From Candidatus Eiseniibacteriota bacterium (GTDB taxonomy: Bacteria; Eisenbacteria; RBG-16-71-46; CAIMUX01): a stretch of 64,000 nucleotides of DNA. The stretch's first letter is position 1. Each line of letters opens with the position of its first letter. Shown here in pieces: positions 44,474 through 54,664 of this stretch. The translations under genes were made by a program, and so were the position numbers. The notes under the pieces are model-generated. The model did not search any database and was not told the DNA's origin. It worked only from the letters and a program-made list of their open reading frames with translations. The stretch spans positions 1,015,016-1,079,015 of the forward strand of contig JADJQY010000002.1 in assembly GCA_016712505.1 (NCBI GenBank), given 5' to 3'.

Positions 44474-45866
44474 ATAAATGAAGACTGCGGAGTCTGACTC
44501 CGGGCAGGAGGAAACAGAAGGAACCGCTTGCACCGCCCACTCGCGAGGAAGTGGGAACACCTCTTTCGCACTTAACGCTCTTACCAATCCCACTGCTGCC
44601 TTCAGCCGCTGCTGCGCCTCGTCGCCTTCCGGACCGGTTTCAATGATCAAGACGGCGTCGAGCGACTCATGAGCGCCCGTCGAAAGATCGAACGGCCCCA
44701 CGCTGAGCAGTGTCCGCTTGTCGCCGCCGGTCTCATCAATCCACCCCTCACCCGCGACCGGGTCGCCCGAATGCCAAAATCGCGTGGGGAGGCCGGTCGC
44801 TGAATCGATCTGCGCGTCGCCGAACCGCGACAATCCGCGAAGTAGATTGTAGGACTCCAAGGCTGTGGCCGGACCGCGCAGGATCTCGTAGTCTACTGCT
44901 GCGTAGGCGTCCTGCCCCCCGCTCGGCCCCCTGAGAACCGCCACAGCCACAACCGGCGGAACCTCCCCATAGATTTCGTCTGGCCCAGCGTTTCGCACGA
45001 AGCTCATGCCTAGCGTCGGGTTTGAGCCGGCCAGGTCGTCGCTCGAGTCTCCCAAATCTCCGTCCATCCAAACACCGATGAAGGCCTCCTCGACGGTGTG
45101 CGGGGACCGATTCTCAACGTCCCACCGAACGAGGATGGCTCGAGACAAGGGACCCGTCATTCCGCCATACGCATGCGAAAGCTGCCTGATCTGCAACTCG
45201 AGGGGAGCCGTGTTCCCAGCGAAGTTCGTGTGGCGCTCGGGCACTCCATCGTGAAAGCAACTCCAGGTCGTCCGCGCCCCAACCTGCAGCGGCCTTCCCT
45301 CCGGATCGACTGGAGCACCATCGAGGATCGGCCATTCGTCGTAGTCCGCATTGCCTGGCCCACTGGATGAATCAATGCTGAAGACTCTGAATCGCGGATC
45401 ATCCGGATCATCCCACATCCCAGGTCCATGCAAGATGCCCGGGGAGTACTCAGATCCGTACTCTGCGACTGTCACCCTAACTTCCGAGTTCACCCGCGCG
45501 CCGATCCACAATCCGCCTACGTAGAGGAACCGCTTGTCGCTCCCTCGCGGGTACGTACCCCGGCCTCTCCGGCGTATAGATCGTATCCAAAGGACCCTTC
45601 GTTCGCGATTACGACATCCATCTCGTTGACGTCCAACCGAACCATGTGATCGTAGACTCGACTCCCTGTGCCGCCCGTACCTCCCTCCTTCGCCGAAGTC
45701 AAACCATGGACCAACCCCAGCATCGCTGCACCCACCATCATACCGCTCATCCGGCTCACTGGAGCGCCTCCTTCGGCTCGGTCTGACCACCTGATACGTC
45801 CGGCCCCGTCCTCGCCTCAGCACCTGCAGACCGCACTGTGGCCAAGAAGGGCGGGCGCCCTTTGAT

Positions 45867-46620
45867 CTATCGTGTCAACACGCAAGTCCTACGGGCCACA
45901 ACCTCGCCTCGATATCGTGCGACCGCGAAGTACACGCCGCTAGGTAATGCACTAACAGGATACCTTACTTCGTCTCCCTCGACCGCGCCCGCTGGTCGCG
46001 CACGCAACCTCCCACCAACGTCAAACATTTCCACTTCCGGCAGCTCCACCGGAGACTCCGGTCGCAAAAAGAGGCTACTCCCGTCCCACCGACTGTCGCG
46101 CTACTCTACTTCCTCTGCAACCCCCAGTACCGATGTCGAGTTCGGCTGCTCAACCGTGAGATTCATTCCGACAGCCACATTCGTCCAGTGGATTCCGGTC
46201 CACTGCTGCACATCGATAAGCACACGCCCCGCTCCGGCCGCACCCAGAATCTCAAATTGTACGTCGCGATTCACATCTGGCTCTCCAACAGAGATCCAGA
46301 CTCCCATGGGCCACCCGTTGAGCACCACGCTGCTCCCCTCGACCGGCGTGAATCTAACGAACACCTCCATACTCGGGAGCGGACTCCGAAGCTCAAAGGA
46401 AACGGCCTCGGCTGTACCGTCCTGATTCATTCGAAACTTCCCAATTTCGTTCAGGAGCAATATTGGGTCGTCACCCCACTCGACCAAAGCACCATCATTC
46501 CCGAACCCGTCGTAGCCATGGTCGACTGTGAACGCTCTCCACTCGTGTCCGGTGAGCCTGAGCACCGTAGTTGAGGCATCTTTCCCGCCTTCGGTTCACG
46601 CTCATCGATGGTGAGCCCGA
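45867..46620 (-). pseudogene. Remnant of a secreted protein with sorting-type C-terminus
   Basis: Reading leftward, LVEGGIGLTIDEREP (frame ending near 46590) shifts to DASTTVLRLTGHEWRAFTVD and runs to a TAG at 46101-46103. The same frame then continues as LRPESPVELPEVEMFDVGG and ends LPSGVYFAVARYRGEVVARR. This end resembles the FlgD-like/sorting domains of the neighbouring secreted proteins. The 5' part is missing where the large transposon begins (about 46663), so insertion of that transposon probably truncated it. Frameshift, stop and truncation together indicate a dead gene. Confidence 0.6.
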
Positions 46621-46723
46621 TTCCGCCCTCAACCAGCTTGAAAGAGTCCCCCTCGGAGAGCTTGCTTTAAGCGCCCCGAGAGGGTGATCTCCTTCTTCGT
46701 GCAACCGGAGAGGGAGGCCACGA

Positions 46724-47413
46724 GTGTACTCGGATCTGTTGGTCGATTCGAAGTTCTTCCGCTTTCTCACTGTCTGCGACGCGGACCTGGCCGAGGAGGC
46801 TCGCCGGGCCGGCTGCCGTCACTGCGCCGGCCGTCTTCACCGATCGAACTACCCCCGGAAGCCGCGCGGTGGGCCGGAGGCGATCATTCCGGACCCGATC
46901 CTCCGCGACAGCTTCTGCTGCGACCGGGACGGTTGCCGCCGCCGACTTACTCCGGAGTCACTGCGCTTCCTGGGCCGACGGGTGTATCTCGGCACGGCGG
47001 TGCTCCTGCTCTCGGTGCTGGAGAGTGGGCCGGGACGATCCAAGGCCCGCGCTCTGGAGGCCACCGTCGGGGTCAGCGTCCGCACCCTGAGACGCTGGCG
47101 ACGATGGTGGCAGTCGATCTTCCCGCGCACCCGGTTCTGGATCGCGGCCCGCGCTCGGTTCCGCTCTCCGGTGGAGGAGGGCAACCTGCCACGCAGTGTG
47201 TTCGATCGCTTCGGTGCCAACCTCGACCACCTTCCGGATGGCATCGGCGATCCACTCGCTGCCGACCTTTCCACACCTGTCGTTCAACTCCTCCGCTGGC
47301 TCTCTCCACTCTCGGTCGCCTCCTCGCTTTGGTGCCAGTTCCCCGAGGGCCGCGAGATCGATCCCTCGTTCCCGCAGAGGATGCCGGATGCGGGAACGGA
47401 GGCGGCCTCCTAG
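46724..47413 (+). CDS. Zinc-ribbon accessory protein of the transposon
   Basis: 229 residues from GTG at 46724 after GGGAGG. Two Cys pairs (GCRHCAGRLHRSNYPRKPRG and FCCDRDGCRRRLTP) suggest a zinc ribbon. A helix-turn-helix-like stretch follows (ALEATVGVSVRTLRRWRRWW). It is probably DNA-binding. It is the first gene of the unit, about 80 bp before the DDE transposase. I do not know a precise family name; proteins of this kind accompany rve-type transposases and ExeA/TniB-like ATPases. Confidence 0.7.
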   Translation: MYSDLLVDSKFFRFLTVCDADLAEEARRAGCRHCAGRLHRSNYPRKPRGGPEAIIPDPILRDSFCCDRDGCRRRLTPESLRFLGRRVYLGTAVLLLSVLESGPGRSKARALEATVGVSVRTLRRWRRWWQSIFPRTRFWIAARARFRSPVEEGNLPRSVFDRFGANLDHLPDGIGDPLAADLSTPVVQLLRWLSPLSVASSLWCQFPEGREIDPSFPQRMPDAGTEAAS

Positions 47414-48340
47414 GGTGCCCCGGTGACGAGCACGACGCTCGATCTCGAACCGTTCGAGAGCCACGAGGTCGTCAGAGGGAGGAGACACCCGCATGGACGA
47501 GATCCCGCGAGCCGATCGATCGCACCTGCCACGCTCCGAACGTTGGGCGCTCCTGCGCTTCTCCATCGTGGGACCGCTCTTCGCCGCGCCCCCGGCGGCC
47601 GGGGAACTCGCCTCGGCGATCGCGGAGTTGGCCGAGAAGACCTGGATCCATCCGGTCAGCGGAGAGCTCACCCGCTTCGGCTTCTCCACCATCGAGCGGT
47701 GGTACCACCAGGCGCGACGGGAGCAGCGCGATCAGGTCGGTGCGTTGCGGCGCAAGCTGCGGAGAGACGCCGGCAAACAGCCGGCACTGGGGGAGCCGCT
47801 GCGCGCGGCGATCCGGTCCCAGTATGCCGATCACAGGAGCTGGAGCTGCCAGCTCCACTACGACAACCTGGCCGTCCGGGTGAAGGCGGACCCCGGCCTG
47901 GGTTCGATGCCCTCCTACTCCACCCTCCGTCGCTTCTTGCGTTCCGAAGGGCTGGTCAAGTGCCGCCGGCTCTCGACCCGGGACTCCGAAGGCGCCCATC
48001 GCGCCGCGGCTCGACGCGAGCAGCGCGAGGTACGGAGCTTCGAAGCCGAGCATGTCCACGCCCTCTGGCACCTGGACTTCCACCACGGCTCGCACAAGGT
48101 GCTCACCTCGCGCGGTGAGTGGGTCACGCCGTTGGCCCTCGGCGTGCTCGACGATCGGTCTCGCCTCGCCTGTCACCTTCAATGGTATCTGGCCGAGACG
48201 GCCGAGAACCTGATCCACGGCTTGTGTCAGGCCTTCCTCAAGCGCGGACTTCCGCGTTCGCTCCGTATCCGCCAACTGAACCCCATCTTCCCCTAGTCGG
48301 TCCCGACCCTCGACACTGCCCTTCAGGAAAGGAGGGCATG

Positions 48341-48769
48341 ATGCCCCAGTCTCGACGAGCACTGACCGCGAAGCAGGAACACTGGCGCAAGCACCTCGAG
48401 GCCTGCCGCCGCGGTGGTACCACGACGGCGGACTACGCCGCACGCCATGGCCTCGATCTCCAGCAACTCTACACTTGGCGCAGTCGGCTGAACCGCCTTG
48501 GCGTGTTGGCCTTCTCGGCTGCCGGTCGCGCGCCAGCGCGTCGGCCATCGCCCCAGCGATCGAGGTCGGGCCCAAGCCAACCGCCGGCACCCAGGTTCTC
48601 CGCCGTCCAGCTACTCGACGCCTCGGGCCCGTCGCGCTGCGAGCTGCGGATCCGCTTTGCCAACGGCGTGACTGTGGAGATCGAGAACCCCTCCACCTGG
48701 ATGCCGCAGGTCGACTTTTTCTCCGATCTCGCCTCCTTGCCATCCACTCATCCCGGGCGGTTGCCGTGA
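48341..48769 (+). CDS. tnpA: IS66 accessory protein TnpA
   Basis: 142 residues from the second of two adjacent ATGs, after AAGGAGGG. The helix-turn-helix part is KQEHWRKHLEACRRGGTTTA, then YAARHGLDLQQLYTWRSRLN, followed by the RFANGVTVEIENP segment common to IS66 OrfA. It overlaps tnpB as TGATG. Required with TnpB for IS66 transposition. Confidence 0.9.
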   Translation: MPQSRRALTAKQEHWRKHLEACRRGGTTTADYAARHGLDLQQLYTWRSRLNRLGVLAFSAAGRAPARRPSPQRSRSGPSQPPAPRFSAVQLLDASGPSRCELRIRFANGVTVEIENPSTWMPQVDFFSDLASLPSTHPGRLP

Positions 48770-49122
48770 TGCGGCCGGCCGAAGGCATCCAGGTCTACCT
48801 CTGCCAAGGCGCGGTTGATATGAGGAAGTCGATCAACGGGCTCAGCACGTTGGTCGAGGGTGCGCTCGGCCTGAGCCCGTTCGAGCCCGCGCTCTACGTC
48901 TTCCGCAATCGCCAGCGGGACAAAGTGAAGGTGCTCTACTGGGAAGGCAACGGCTTCGTCGTCTGGTACAAGCGCTACGAGAAGCAACGCGTCTACTGGC
49001 CGGAGCCGACCGCGGAGGGCGTGACCACGGTGACCGGTCGGGAACTGAACTGGTTGCTCGATGGCTACGACCTCTCGAAGCTCCGACCCCATCGCAAACT
49101 GTCGTACGCGAGCGTTCTTTGA
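48769..49122 (+). CDS. tnpB: IS66 accessory protein TnpB
   Basis: 117 residues, intact. QVYLCQGAVDMRKSINGLST, VFRNRQRDKVKVLYWEGNGF and WYKRYEKQRVYWP are signatures of the IS66 OrfB family. Its biochemical role is unknown but it is needed for movement. Start overlaps the tnpA stop. Confidence 0.95.
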   Translation: MRPAEGIQVYLCQGAVDMRKSINGLSTLVEGALGLSPFEPALYVFRNRQRDKVKVLYWEGNGFVVWYKRYEKQRVYWPEPTAEGVTTVTGRELNWLLDGYDLSKLRPHRKLSYASVL

Positions 49123-49156
49123 TGCCTTCATTCGCGGCATCTGTTAAAGTCCAGAT

Positions 49157-50779
49157 ATGGAGACGGACCTCCACACCCTTCCCAGCGATACCGACGATCT
49201 CCAGCGCAGGTTGCGAGAGGCGGTGGCGCGCTGTTCGGAACTCGACACCGCGCTTCGGGCCGAACAAGCCGAGAACGAGCGACTGCGCGAGCAGCTCCGC
49301 CTCTACCTCTGGAAGCGCTTCGGGCCGAGCAGCGAGCGGTCGAACCAGGATCAGCGCCAGCTCTTCAATGAGTCTGAACTCCTGGCCGGTGGCGATGCGG
49401 ACGAGGCCGAGTTCTTCACCGCGACTGACGCAGAGCCCCTGCGATCGACAACCCGACACTTGAGAGTGCGGACACGGCAACGCGTCGGCGGCGGGGCCGA
49501 CGTCCGCTTCCCGCCTGGATGGAGCGTCGACGGGTGGTGCACGACCTTCCGGATCTGGAGAAGTTCTGCCCACAGGACGGGGCTCCGCTGGAGCAGATCG
49601 GTGAGGAGTCGAGCGAGCAGTTGGAGTACCTCCCCCCGACCGTGCGGGTGATCCAGAACATCCGACCGAAGTACGCCTGTCCGAAGTGCGAGAACGGGGT
49701 TCGGATCGCACCGCCTCCTCCGCAGCCAATCCCGAAGAGCATGGCCTCGCCTTCGCTTCTGGCCCAGATCGCGGTGGCGAAGTACTGCGACGCCCTCCCG
49801 CTCTATCGGCAGGAGGCGATCTGGGAGCGGGTCGGGGTCGATCTCTCCCGAACCACGATGGCCAACTGGATGATCGCCCTCGGCCGGCTGGCCCAGCCAG
49901 TGATCAACTTGCTGAACGATGATCTGCTCGCCTACGACATCGTCCGCTGCGACGAGACTCCCTTGCAGGTCTTGAAGGAGAGCGGAAAGACGGCCCAGAG
50001 TCAGTCCTTCCTCTGGGGGCGGTTGGGCGGGCCTCGGGAGCGACCGATCCTTCTGTTCGAGTACGACCCAACCCGCGGCGGCGCGGTCGCGGAGCGTCTG
50101 CTGGAGGGGTTCGAGGGCTTCGTTCAGGTCGACGGCTACTCCGGTTACAACGCGGCGTGTGCGAACTCGAAGGTGATCCGGGTCGGATGCATGGCGCACG
50201 TCCGACGAAAGTTCGATGAGGCGCTGAAGGCGCAAGCGGGGGCGAAGAAGGCGAAGAAGGGCAAGACCAAAGCTCACCAGGGCATGGCGTTCATCCAGAA
50301 GCTGTATCGGATCGAGCGGGAGATCCGGGGCCAGGACCCGCCCGCGCGGAAAGCTGCGCGTGAGCAACAGGCCACACCCCTCTTTGACCGCGTTGAAGGC
50401 GTGGTTGGATCGAAGCAAGGGCGATGTGCCACCCACCAGCTTAATCGGCAGGGCGATCGCGTATGCCTTGGGACAGTGGGAGTCATTGCTCCGCTACGTC
50501 GAGGACGGCCGCCTGGAGATCGACAACAACCTGATGGAGAATGCCATCCGGCCGTTTGCCATCGGCAAGAAGAATTGGTTGTTTTCGGACACGGTGCATG
50601 GTGCCGAGGCGAGCGCGAACCTCTACAGCCTGATCCAGACGGCGCGGGCGAACAACCTCGAGCCCTACGGCTACCTACGGCATTTGTTCACCGAGCTGCC
50701 GAAGGCGACCACTGCCGCGGAGATCGAGCGGCTCCTACCGACCCGCTGGCGACCGGAGGCGGAGACGAGCATCCCCTGA
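49157..50779 (+). pseudogene. tnpC: IS66 transposase TnpC with two compensating frameshifts
   Basis: It begins METDLHTLPS, with a leucine-rich helix and LYLWKRFGPSSERSNQDQRQ. The frame changes once at about 49440-49480 (one base missing) before VVHDLPDLEKFCPQDG. It changes back at about 50350-50365 (one extra) before LTALKAWLDRSKGD. The DDE core shows VRCDETPLQVL and VQVDGYSGYNAAC, and the end has DNNLMENAIRPFAIGKKNWL. All parts are present, so two single-base errors in an otherwise intact gene are as likely as decay. Confidence 0.92.
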
Positions 50780-52311
50780 TCGGTGTCGGGAAAGGGGTGT
50801 ACTTGCCTTGGCGCTTACTTCGCTCCTGACCGACAACGGCGGGGCCATGATCGCGCGCGAGACCACCGAGGGGTTGGGACGACTGGCCGTTCTGCATCGC
50901 ACCACCCTGCCCTACTCGCCCTATCAGAACGGCAAGCAGGAGAACTTCTGGGCCCAACTCGAAGGCCGGCTCCTGGCCATGATGGAAGGGCAGCGCGAGA
51001 TCTCCCTCGCCCTGCTCAACGAAGCCACCCAGGCGTGGGTCGAGGTGGAGTATCACCGCCGGGTCCACTCCGAGACCGGGCAAGCCCCGCTCGAACGCGC
51101 GCTCCAAGGACCCGAGGTCGGCCGTCCCTCGCCCGAGAGCGCCGACCTGAGGTTCGCGTTCACCACGACCCAGATCCGCACCCAACGGCGCTCCGACGGC
51201 ACCTGTTCGCTCGATGGCCGGCGCTTCGAGATCCCGTCTCGCTACCGCACCCTCTCCCGGCCCACCCTGCGGTTCGCCGCCTGGGATCTTACCCACGTCT
51301 GGCTGGTCGACGAACGGACCGGCGCCGCACTCTGCCGGATCTTCCCACTCGACCGGGCACGCAACGCCGATGGAAGACGGCGCAGCATCCCCTCGCGCGA
51401 CGGAGGAGGAGGAGCCGACTCCCAGGGACGCAACCGCGAGCCGGTCCCGGGCGGCGGGGAACCTGGTCTGGCCCCGCTGCTGCGTCAGCTCATGGCCGAC
51501 TACGCCGCCACCGGCCTTCCACCCGCCTATCTGCCCAAGGACGATCTGGGCACGGTCGGTGTGACCGGGGAGATCGGTGCCAGCGGTGCGATCGGTGCCG
51601 CCGATGCGACCGACGCAGACTTCCGGGCCGCCTCGGCCCGTTCACACGATGAGGATCCACCGAACCAACCGAAGGAGATGGAATGAACCCGAAGCTGCTC
51701 GCGCTCTATGGCCTCAAGTGGAACCCGTTCGCTCCCGATGTACCCGTCTCCGCGCTCCTCGCCTCGCCCAAGATCGACACCTTCTGCTGGCGGGTCGAGA
51801 GCTTGGCCCGTGAAGGCGGGTTCGCCCTGGTGACCGGTGATCCCGGACTGGGGAAGTCGGTCGCACTGCGCTTGCTGGTCGAGAAGCTCTCGACCCAACG
51901 TGAACTCACCCTGGGGCTGCTCTCCCGCCCCCAGGCTCGACTCCAGGACTTCTATCGCGAGTTGGGTGACCTCTTCGACGTCCAGCTCGCTCCCCACAAC
52001 CGCTGGTCCGGAACCCGTCTGCTCCGCGAACGGTGGCAGGCCCACATCGAGTCCTCCCTGCTGCGACCGGTGCTGGTGATCGACGAGGCCCAAGAGATGA
52101 TGCCGAGCGTGCTCAACGAACTCCGTCTGCTCTGTGCGGTCGACCTCGATGATCAGCGACAACTACTTTTCCCGTCGGCGACAACTATTCTTCCCGGCCC
52201 TTGGTTTCGGATTGAGAGGGATCCTGCTGCATCCTCAGTAGTCCCTCGGACTTCTTTCGGAACAGCGGACGGGTTGTGGCCCGGCCCTCGGAGACGTTCG
52301 GGCTCGAGTGC

Positions 52312-53185
52312 TCATTCCTCTTCGCGGTTGGCAGCGCACCCGGGATTCGAGCTATCCCAGGGGTACCCCAGGTACTCGGAGGGTCGCGATCGTGGCTCCT
52401 GGAGCCTCTCATGCGTCCTCCTTCTTCCCCGACCCTTGCGGTGTGACTCCTCCAGCCGGAAGCTCGAGAGGTTGAGCTCCAGGATCACGCTATGATGGAC
52501 GAGCCGATCGATGGCCGCCGCGGTGGTCATCGGGTCCTTGAAGATCGCCTCCCACTTCGAGAACGGCAGGTTGCTGGTCAGAAGTACGCTTCCGCGTTCG
52601 TAACGGTCGGCCAGGAGCGCGAAGAGCACCTCCATCTCCTCCCTGACTCTGTTGGACGTAGCCGATGTCGTCCACGAGGATGGCATCGTAGCCACCAAGG
52701 CGCTTCAGAACCCGGGCCAGCTTCAAGTCGCGCTTCGCGATGAGCAGCTCCTGGACCAACAGCGCACACGGAGCGAACAGAACGCGTCGTCCCCGACGGA
52801 CCAACTCGTGACCGAGCGCACAGAGCAGATGCGTCTTCCCCGATCCCGGGTTGCCGAAGGCGAGGATGTTCTCTCTCCGATCGAGGAAGGTCCCGTCGAG
52901 GAGGGTCTGGAACTGAACCGCGACCTTCCGCGGTAGTCGCTTCAGGTCGAACGTCTCCAAGGTTTTCTCCAGAGGGAGACGAGATTCACGCAGGAGCCGG
53001 GCGGTGCGATTCTGTTGCCGTGCCTCGACCTCGCGATCCGACACCGCGAGCAGGTAGTGCTCGTAACTCAGCGATTCCTGAAGTGCCCGCACCGCCTCGG
53101 CCTCGAAGCTCTCACGGACCGCCGGCAGATGAAGCGCCCGCAGGTTCGCGACCAGGCGGGCGTTCAATTGACCACCGCTTCGCAT
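52312..53185 (-). pseudogene. istB: IS21 helper ATPase IstB (one frameshift)
   Basis: From ATG at 53185, overlapping istA by about 20 bp. Walker A is AFGNPGSGKTHLLCALGHEL and Walker B AILVDDIGYVQQS. An extra base near 52648 shifts the frame to REEMEVLFALLADRYERGSV, LLTSNLPFSKWEAIF and MTTAAAIDRLVHH, which complete the family signature. The product is the transposition helper/target factor of IstA. Confidence 0.92.
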
Positions 53186-54664
53186 CCCGCCTCCATCGCC
53201 CCTTCGAGCAGCTCGTCGTAACACGCCAAGTCGACGGCATCGATCGCGACCTCGGTCTTGTCCTCCACCGGATTCTGGAGCCGAAGACCATGCTCGACCG
53301 ACTGCCCGGTCATCCATTCCTCGCGCTGGATCAGTTGCCGAAGCACCTCGTCCACGCCCGTCTCGCTGACCGTGGCCGCGAGTTGCAGGATGGCCAGATA
53401 CTCCCGGGAGGCGTTCGCACGATCCCTCCCGACCAGCTGGTCGTAGGCCATCCGGAAGCGGCTGGTGGGAAAGAGATCCTCCCGATACCGGTACTCCGCG
53501 AAGGCTCCAGGCTTGCGCACCAACCAGTCGATCACGTGTCGGTAGTCGATCCGGTGCTTCTTCTCCCCGCGCAGGCGCGGGAACTGATCGACTTGCCGCT
53601 GGCCGTACCAGATCTCCAGGTCCTCGGCTCCCAAGCGAACCGTCACCGTCTCACCGATCAGACGACTGTGGACCGAGTACGCGTTGTGCAACACCCGGAT
53701 CGTGCTCCCTTGACCCACCCGAACCTCGATCCGGCGCCGCATTTCCAGCCGGTGGACAGGGAGGGGCCTCAGCACGGCGCGCTCCTCCCTCGAAGCGCGC
53801 CTTCCGACCTGCATTGCGCTGGCCGAAGATCTCCCGCAAGAACCGCTCGTAGCCCGAGCGATCGAGGAAGTCCCGACTTCCCCGCAGAAGGAGTGCCTGC
53901 TCCACCGCCCGCTTGAACCGGTTATGACTCTGCTCCACGTCCCCGTTCTCGTTCGGGCAGGCTACGCCGGTGTGCTCCGCCTCCACCCCGTAGTGCCCCA
54001 GCAGGGCCTGGTAGCGTCGCGTGAACTGGTCCCGGTGCGGCATCTGATGCACCGCCGCCGAGAGCTGATCGGTCCGATGACGTCGCGGCGACCCGCCCAA
54101 CTCCCGGAGCGCGTTCTCCAGCCCAGCGCTCAGACTCTCGAAGCTCTCCGAGAAGCAGATCGTCCCGGTCTCCCAGTTCGAGTAGGTCAGCACGAAGTGG
54201 TAGACCAGATGATCGAAGGGCTGACCGGCGATCGTCACCTTCAGGGTCCTCATGCTCGTGAAGTCCGACTGCGACAACTCCCCTGCGTGGTGCTGCTGGG
54301 GGAAGAACACCTCACGGGCAGGACCTTCGAGGGCCCGCCAGTTCTTCACCCGGCGCTGGAACGTTCGCACCTGCCCATCGGGGAACCGACCGGGGTACTT
54401 CCGTTGCAGAGCGTCGAAGAGCGACTTCGCTTCAAGCCCGGGAGCCTCCTTCAGCAGAGCCTCGCTCCAGGCCCAGACTTCATCGAACGGATCCGGGCGG
54501 GTCCGCCAGTCCCGGGCTGGCTGGCACTCGCTCGGGAGACGGCCGCCGCGGTGGTACTTTCGGGCCGTCTTCTCGTCCATCCCGGACTTGGCGGCCGCCA
54601 ACGACACGCTCGTTCCTTTCTGCATCAGCTTCCTCAGCTTCTCCACCTGGCTGTCCGTGACCAT
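53164..54664 (-). pseudogene. istA: IS21 transposase IstA (one frameshift)
   Basis: ATG at 54664. The N-terminal helix-turn-helix is LMQKGTSVSLAAAKSGMDEK, then TARKYHRGGRLPSE. The DDE core has LSQSDFTSMRTLKVTI, TDQLSAAVHQMP and CPNENGDVEQSHNRFKRAVE. Near 53800-53815 one extra base shifts the frame from REIFGQRNA to the C-terminal domain (RIEVRVGQGSTIRVLHNAYS, SRLIGETVTVRLGAEDLEIW). Stop lies inside istB. Confidence 0.92.

Larger units (their letters stand above)
42441..45759 (-). pseudogene. Secreted protein with FlgD-like tail, interrupted by an ISL3 element
   Basis: Reassembled length is about 628 residues. GTG at 45759 after GGAGG starts a signal peptide (MMVGAAMLGLVHGLTSA). The mature part reads ANEGSFGYDLYAGEAG. 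A one-base loss in the palindrome at about 45551-45560 then shifts the frame to RGSDKRFLYVGGLWIGARVN. The middle region (RWDVENRSPHTVEEAFIGVW) continues to DSAVFIY at 44482. There an ISL3 element splits the gene and it resumes as VAAPQPGVARVEIRDVAGGLVR at 43040. Removing the IS plus one 8-bp duplication (1,433 bp) restores the frame exactly. The end is a sorting-type domain (SGVYFLSVPSPGVHARTIVV). Function unknown. Confidence 0.85.
48265..50818 (+). mobile_element. IS66-family insertion sequence, 2,554 bp
   Basis: Left end GTATCCGCCAACTGAAC at 48265 and right end, read in reverse, GTAAGCGCCAAGGCAAG match as inverted repeats sharing GTA..CGCCAA. The target duplication TTCGCTCC is at 48257-48264 and 50819-50826, the 8 bp typical of IS66. 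It contains tnpA, tnpB and tnpC in order. Confidence 0.94.
47493..51686 (+). pseudogene. DDE (rve-type) transposase interrupted by an IS66 element
   Basis: The uninterrupted product is 543 residues. ATG at 47493 follows GGAGGAGA. The N-terminal helical region (FSTIERWYHQARREQRDQVG) leads to the integrase core with first Asp in ALWHLDFHHGSH, second Asp in LLTDNGGAM and Glu in YQNGKQENFW. The gene stops at LPRS (48264), where IS66 is inserted. It resumes at 50827 as LTDNGGAMIARETTEGLGRL. Deleting the IS and one 8-bp repeat (2,562 bp, divisible by three) restores CGT-TCG-CTC-CTG in frame. The C-terminal linker is Gly/Ala/Asp-rich. The stop overlaps the ATPase start (ATGA). Confidence 0.93.

Noticed and set aside
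49157..50779. Programmed frameshifting in IS66 tnpC
   Set aside because: IS66 transposases are normally made from one frame. The two shifts compensate each other and no slippery heptamer with a following stem was evident.
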